DNA of 16,934 nucleotides from CAYTRS01 sp964440305 (GTDB lineage Bacteria > Patescibacteriota > Minisyncoccia > Moranbacterales > JAKLHP01), in NCBI GenBank assembly GCA_964440305.1, contig CAYTRS010000014.1:1-16934 (forward strand), in the 5' to 3' direction. The position numbers and the translations under genes were made by a program. The notes beneath the pieces were generated by a model, which was not told where the DNA came from, made no database searches, and worked only from the letters and a program-made list of their open reading frames with translations. Shown here in pieces: positions 15,296 to 16,934 of this stretch (position 1 is the first letter of the stretch; each line of letters starts with the position of its first letter).

Positions 15296-15925
15296 CTAAA
15301 AATTCCGCCTTGCTGATTTGATGTATGGTTTGATTGGCCAGAGTACCAGAGAGCCTATCAGTGATAATACAACGACAGCAACAATAAGAGTCGGGAATCC
15401 TTGTGCGGCTGCAAGATAGCCGCCGACGGCCGCCAGAGCAGCACTAGTTAAGTCGGTAAGCGTAAAGTACACACCCCATTCCGTACCTTCTTTTTCCTTG
15501 TCAATATGGCGCGTAAACATTGCCATATAGGTCGGGAAGGTAAATGCGGCAAACAGGCCCAGAACGAACTGCACAAGATAAAGCTGAAGCGGCGTATGAA
15601 TTATTAGATATAAAAGCGGAATCAGAGCGATTAGGATCGTGCAGATAAACATGAGCCAAAAGTCATCTTTTTCACCACGTACTCTGTCAATAAAATGCGC
15701 TATTGGGATTTGAAAAACACTTTTAGTAAAAAGATAGATGCCGGCTGCCAGACCGGCAACAGCTTCATTTCCCCCTTGAATGAAATCTTCGATAAAAAGC
15801 GCGAATATGGGACCCAGCAATCCCGCAGCGCCAGTAAGAACCGTGTCTGAAATTATCAAGAGGCGGACAACGGGATTTATGTCTTGAAGAAAATAGTGCG
15901 TGAGTTTTGTGGATCTTTTTGCCAT
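15296..15925 (-). CDS. Half-size MFS transporter (about six TM helices)
   Basis: A 209-aa protein that matches one half of a major facilitator. Hydrophobic segments lie about residues 20-45, 55-77, 88-110, 112-134, 150-172 and 178-198. The loop AHFIDRVRGEKDDFW (76-90) fits MFS motif A (D-R-x-G-R/K) between TM2 and TM3, and FVLGLFAAFTFPTYMAMFTR matches the TM4 family segment. It ends cleanly with charged residues (KPYIKSARRNF, TAG) and no second half follows, so it looks like a natural short form that may work as a homodimer rather than a truncation. The ATG at 15925 has an AGGA at acceptable spacing. Substrate unknown. Confidence 0.8.
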   Translation of the reverse strand: MAKRSTKLTHYFLQDINPVVRLLIISDTVLTGAAGLLGPIFALFIEDFIQGGNEAVAGLAAGIYLFTKSVFQIPIAHFIDRVRGEKDDFWLMFICTILIALIPLLYLIIHTPLQLYLVQFVLGLFAAFTFPTYMAMFTRHIDKEKEGTEWGVYFTLTDLTSAALAAVGGYLAAAQGFPTLIVAVVVLSLIGSLVLWPIKPYIKSARRNF

Positions 15926-15959
15926 AAAAAATCCTGATTCTGATTCTTGGCGGTGTTTT

Positions 15960-16070
15960 TTAATTGATGTTCGAACATTTTTTGAGCAAAACCTCCAAAC
16001 CCCCCTTCTGCCACGCCCTCGCGGAAACGATTCTTTTTTTCGACGGAATTTGAGGCTGTGCCAATTTCAT
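15960..16070 (-). CDS. Candidate 36-aa small protein
   Basis: ATG at 16070 to TAA at 15960, preceded by AAGGTGG at 7-nt spacing, one of the better ribosome sites nearby. The product (MKLAQPQIPSKKRIVSARAW to KKCSNIN) is basic, soluble-looking and not recognised. It ends 34 nt before the half-MFS gene, as expected for an operon. A longer frame over the same bases (15877-16128) has a composition typical of a shadow frame and overlaps the MFS start. Coding is uncertain. Confidence 0.3.
   Translation of the reverse strand: MKLAQPQIPSKKRIVSARAWQKGGLEVLLKKCSNIN
15967..15978. promoter_or_regulatory. Perfect 12-bp palindrome before the half-MFS gene
   Basis: ATGTTCGAACAT, 41 nt upstream of the MFS start. 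A perfect G/C-centred palindrome of this length could be a dimeric repressor site. It has GTTC then GAAC, the reverse of the Gram-positive LexA box order, so it is not a standard SOS box. Confidence 0.25.
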
Positions 16071-16096
16071 TGGCGCGCCACCTTAGATTCTTAGAA

Positions 16097-16417
16097 TTAA
16101 CAAACGCCACCGCAAAATAATTTTTCAATCAATCTTTCGCCAACATTATGAACCATTCCAGCCCAAACAATGAGAAACAATATTACAATGCTAACGATAG
16201 CAAAAACTCGATTTGTGAAGTCGGTGATTTTTCTCGTTGCGAAGTCAATTGCAAGACCCGTGATAAATAAAAGGACACCGATAATTACAAAGTCCCCCAA
16301 TCTCCAATTAAAACCTTGACCGTCTATCCCTGTGCCTATTGTCAATTGTAATGCCAAAGGAATCAGCAATATTAGCCCTGTCCAAACCGCAACGCGGATG
16401 ATGTTTTTATTTTGCAT
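16097..16417 (-). CDS. Small membrane protein of unknown function (three TM)
   Basis: A 106-aa protein with three hydrophobic segments: VWTGLILLIPLALQLTI (10-26), LGDFVIIGVLLFITGLAI (about 40-57) and VFAIVSIVILFLIVWAGMV (about 71-89). NWRLGDFVIIGVLLFITG and the basic ATRKIT turn resemble a widely distributed hypothetical family (one TM pair after a GxNWxxxDF stretch), with no known function. Two cysteines lie near the C-terminus (FCGGVC). It begins 11 nt after the preceding small membrane-protein gene and probably shares its transcript. Confidence 0.75.
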   Translation of the reverse strand: MQNKNIIRVAVWTGLILLIPLALQLTIGTGIDGQGFNWRLGDFVIIGVLLFITGLAIDFATRKITDFTNRVFAIVSIVILFLIVWAGMVHNVGERLIEKLFCGGVC

Positions 16418-16428
16418 ATAACAAAAAC

Positions 16429-16596
16429 CTAATTAGGCTTTTTATTTCTACTCTTTATTAAACCAACGATACCTCCAATAACCGCAATGAGGCCGAGCCC
16501 TTGTAATCCAGGACTATCATCTCCTTCGCCATAAATTACAAAAAATACTCCGATTGATATGACGAAAATGAAAAGTAAAATTTTAATTATTTTCAT
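16429..16596 (-). CDS. Small two-TM membrane protein, 55 aa
   Basis: ATG 16596 to TAG 16429. Two hydrophobic segments (ILLFIFVISIGVFFVIYG, residues 6-23, and GLGLIAVIGGIVGLI, 33-47) are joined by a short acidic loop (EGDDSPGLQ), with a basic tail KSRNKKPN. The hairpin plan with GLQGLGLI resembles small conserved hypothetical membrane proteins; function unknown. Its ATG overlaps the TGA of the restriction-specificity remnant by 4 nt (ATGA) and it is 11 nt before the next gene, so the three are packed like an operon. Confidence 0.7.
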   Translation of the reverse strand: MKIIKILLFIFVISIGVFFVIYGEGDDSPGLQGLGLIAVIGGIVGLIKSRNKKPN

Positions 16597-16805
16597 ATAC
16601 ATCTGTTTTTAAGTAAAATCATCTCTGCCGTCTGTTTTTGCGCCTCGGCGATCACGGTTTCGGCTTCTTGACGCAAATTTCTTGTTTTATTATAAATCGT
16701 TTTCACTCTTGCGACAATTTTTTCTTGCGTCGTTTCGTTTGGAATTGGTATTAACAAATTTTCTATATATTCTGTCTGCAATCTCGGCAAAGTATTGCCA
16801 GTCAT
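16593..16805 (-). pseudogene. Remnant of a type I restriction specificity subunit (HsdS C-terminus)
   Basis: About 70 residues match the C-terminal end of HsdS-type target-recognition proteins: TGNTLPRLQTEYIENLLIPI, then NETTQEKIVARVKTIYNKT and a coiled-coil tail ending QKQTAEMILLKNRCI. A full HsdS has two recognition domains and about 400 aa; here everything before the last conserved segment is missing. A TGA stands directly upstream of the first codons, and 76 nt further lies the end of a tRNA-Ser, so there is no room for the rest. It ends in an ATGA overlap with the next gene. Probably left by recombination at the tRNA; no hsdM or hsdR is visible. Confidence 0.7.
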
Positions 16806-16881
16806 CAATCAGCTTGTCTATTCAACCACGACAGAGCGGGTCAAAAATGAAAATAGAAAATATGGATCACATTTTTCCGCT

Positions 16882-16934
16882 TGGCGGAGGCGGCAGGATT
16901 CGAACCTGCGGAGCCCTTTCGAGCTCAACACATT
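16882..16934 (-). tRNA. tRNA-Ser, 3' half only (window edge)
   Basis: Read on the minus strand: the end of an anticodon stem, a long variable arm (GAGCTCGAAAGGGCTC), T-arm GCAGG-TTCGAAT-CCTGC, acceptor CGCCTCC, discriminator G and an encoded CCA. The long variable arm with G73 points to serine. The anticodon lies outside the window. Unlike the Ala and Ile tRNAs here, its CCA is encoded. Confidence 0.88.

Noticed and set aside
15967..15978. LexA/SOS box
   Set aside because: The half-sites are in the order GTTC-GAAC with no spacer, unlike the GAAC-N4-GTTC order of Gram-positive LexA boxes. Left as a generic palindrome.
15877..16128. 83-codon minus-strand frame before the half-MFS gene
   Set aside because: Overlaps the MFS start by 49 nt, has low-complexity shadow-like composition and no ribosome site. 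The 36-aa frame over the same bases is the better candidate.

Overview
The window looks like a chromosomal segment of an uncultivated ultra-small bacterium of the Candidate Phyla Radiation (Patescibacteria), probably Parcubacteria or Moranbacteria-like. This is inference from overall character: an A/T-rich genome with short intergenic gaps, many genes with no visible Shine-Dalgarno (SD) sequence, half-size or pared-down versions of large families, A-rich simple repeats inside and between genes, and tRNA-Ala and tRNA-Ile genes without an encoded CCA end. TGA is an ordinary stop: the long genes run open without in-frame TGA and one gene ends on it. No 16S rRNA or marker-protein tree was available.

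Layout. (1) 2-928, +: 3' part of miaA (tRNA A37 prenylation), with repeat-derived insertions in its frame. (2) 953-2190: an unknown 248-aa leftward gene with its own terminator, SD and a promoter whose spacer is mostly a run of ten G (C on the + strand), then a gap rich in inverted repeats. (3) 2191-10165: a long leftward block. In transcription order it holds a small membrane protein, gyrB, an RNase HI-like protein, a membrane-fusion protein, an ABC ATPase, two paralogous MacB/FtsX-type permeases and a MraZ/AbrB-like regulator with its own consensus promoter. (4) 10198-12175: a DUF1059 protein, a DUF1360 membrane protein (+ strand), an HMA-plus-TauE/DsbD-like membrane protein that has lost its membrane cysteines, and a tRNA-Ala/tRNA-Ile unit that ends in a 25-codon very basic reading frame and a perfect palindromic terminator. 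(5) 12557-12946, +: a compact transcription unit of about 350 nt with an extended -10 promoter and terminator, four SD-like sites and 15 nt complementary to the usual 16S rRNA 3' tail. It has no recognised family and is the best candidate here for something undescribed. (6) 12951-15224: a tightly packed leftward operon of a GT2 glycosyltransferase, a YdjC/ChbG-like deacetylase and UppP, fitting lipid-carrier and glycan metabolism. (7) 15296-16934: a half-size MFS protein, several small membrane or unknown genes, a remnant of a type I restriction specificity subunit, and the 3' half of a tRNA-Ser. This resembles the edge of an accessory or integrated region.

How the genes work together. The MFP/ATPase/permease set should form one tripartite-like exporter. 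In a presumed single-membrane cell it would work without TolC, which the short hairpin of the fusion protein supports. UppP recycles undecaprenyl diphosphate to the phosphate that a GT2 enzyme of this type loads with sugar, so their tight packing makes sense. The tRNA unit and the unexplained + strand RNA are fired from back-to-back promoters within 65 bp.
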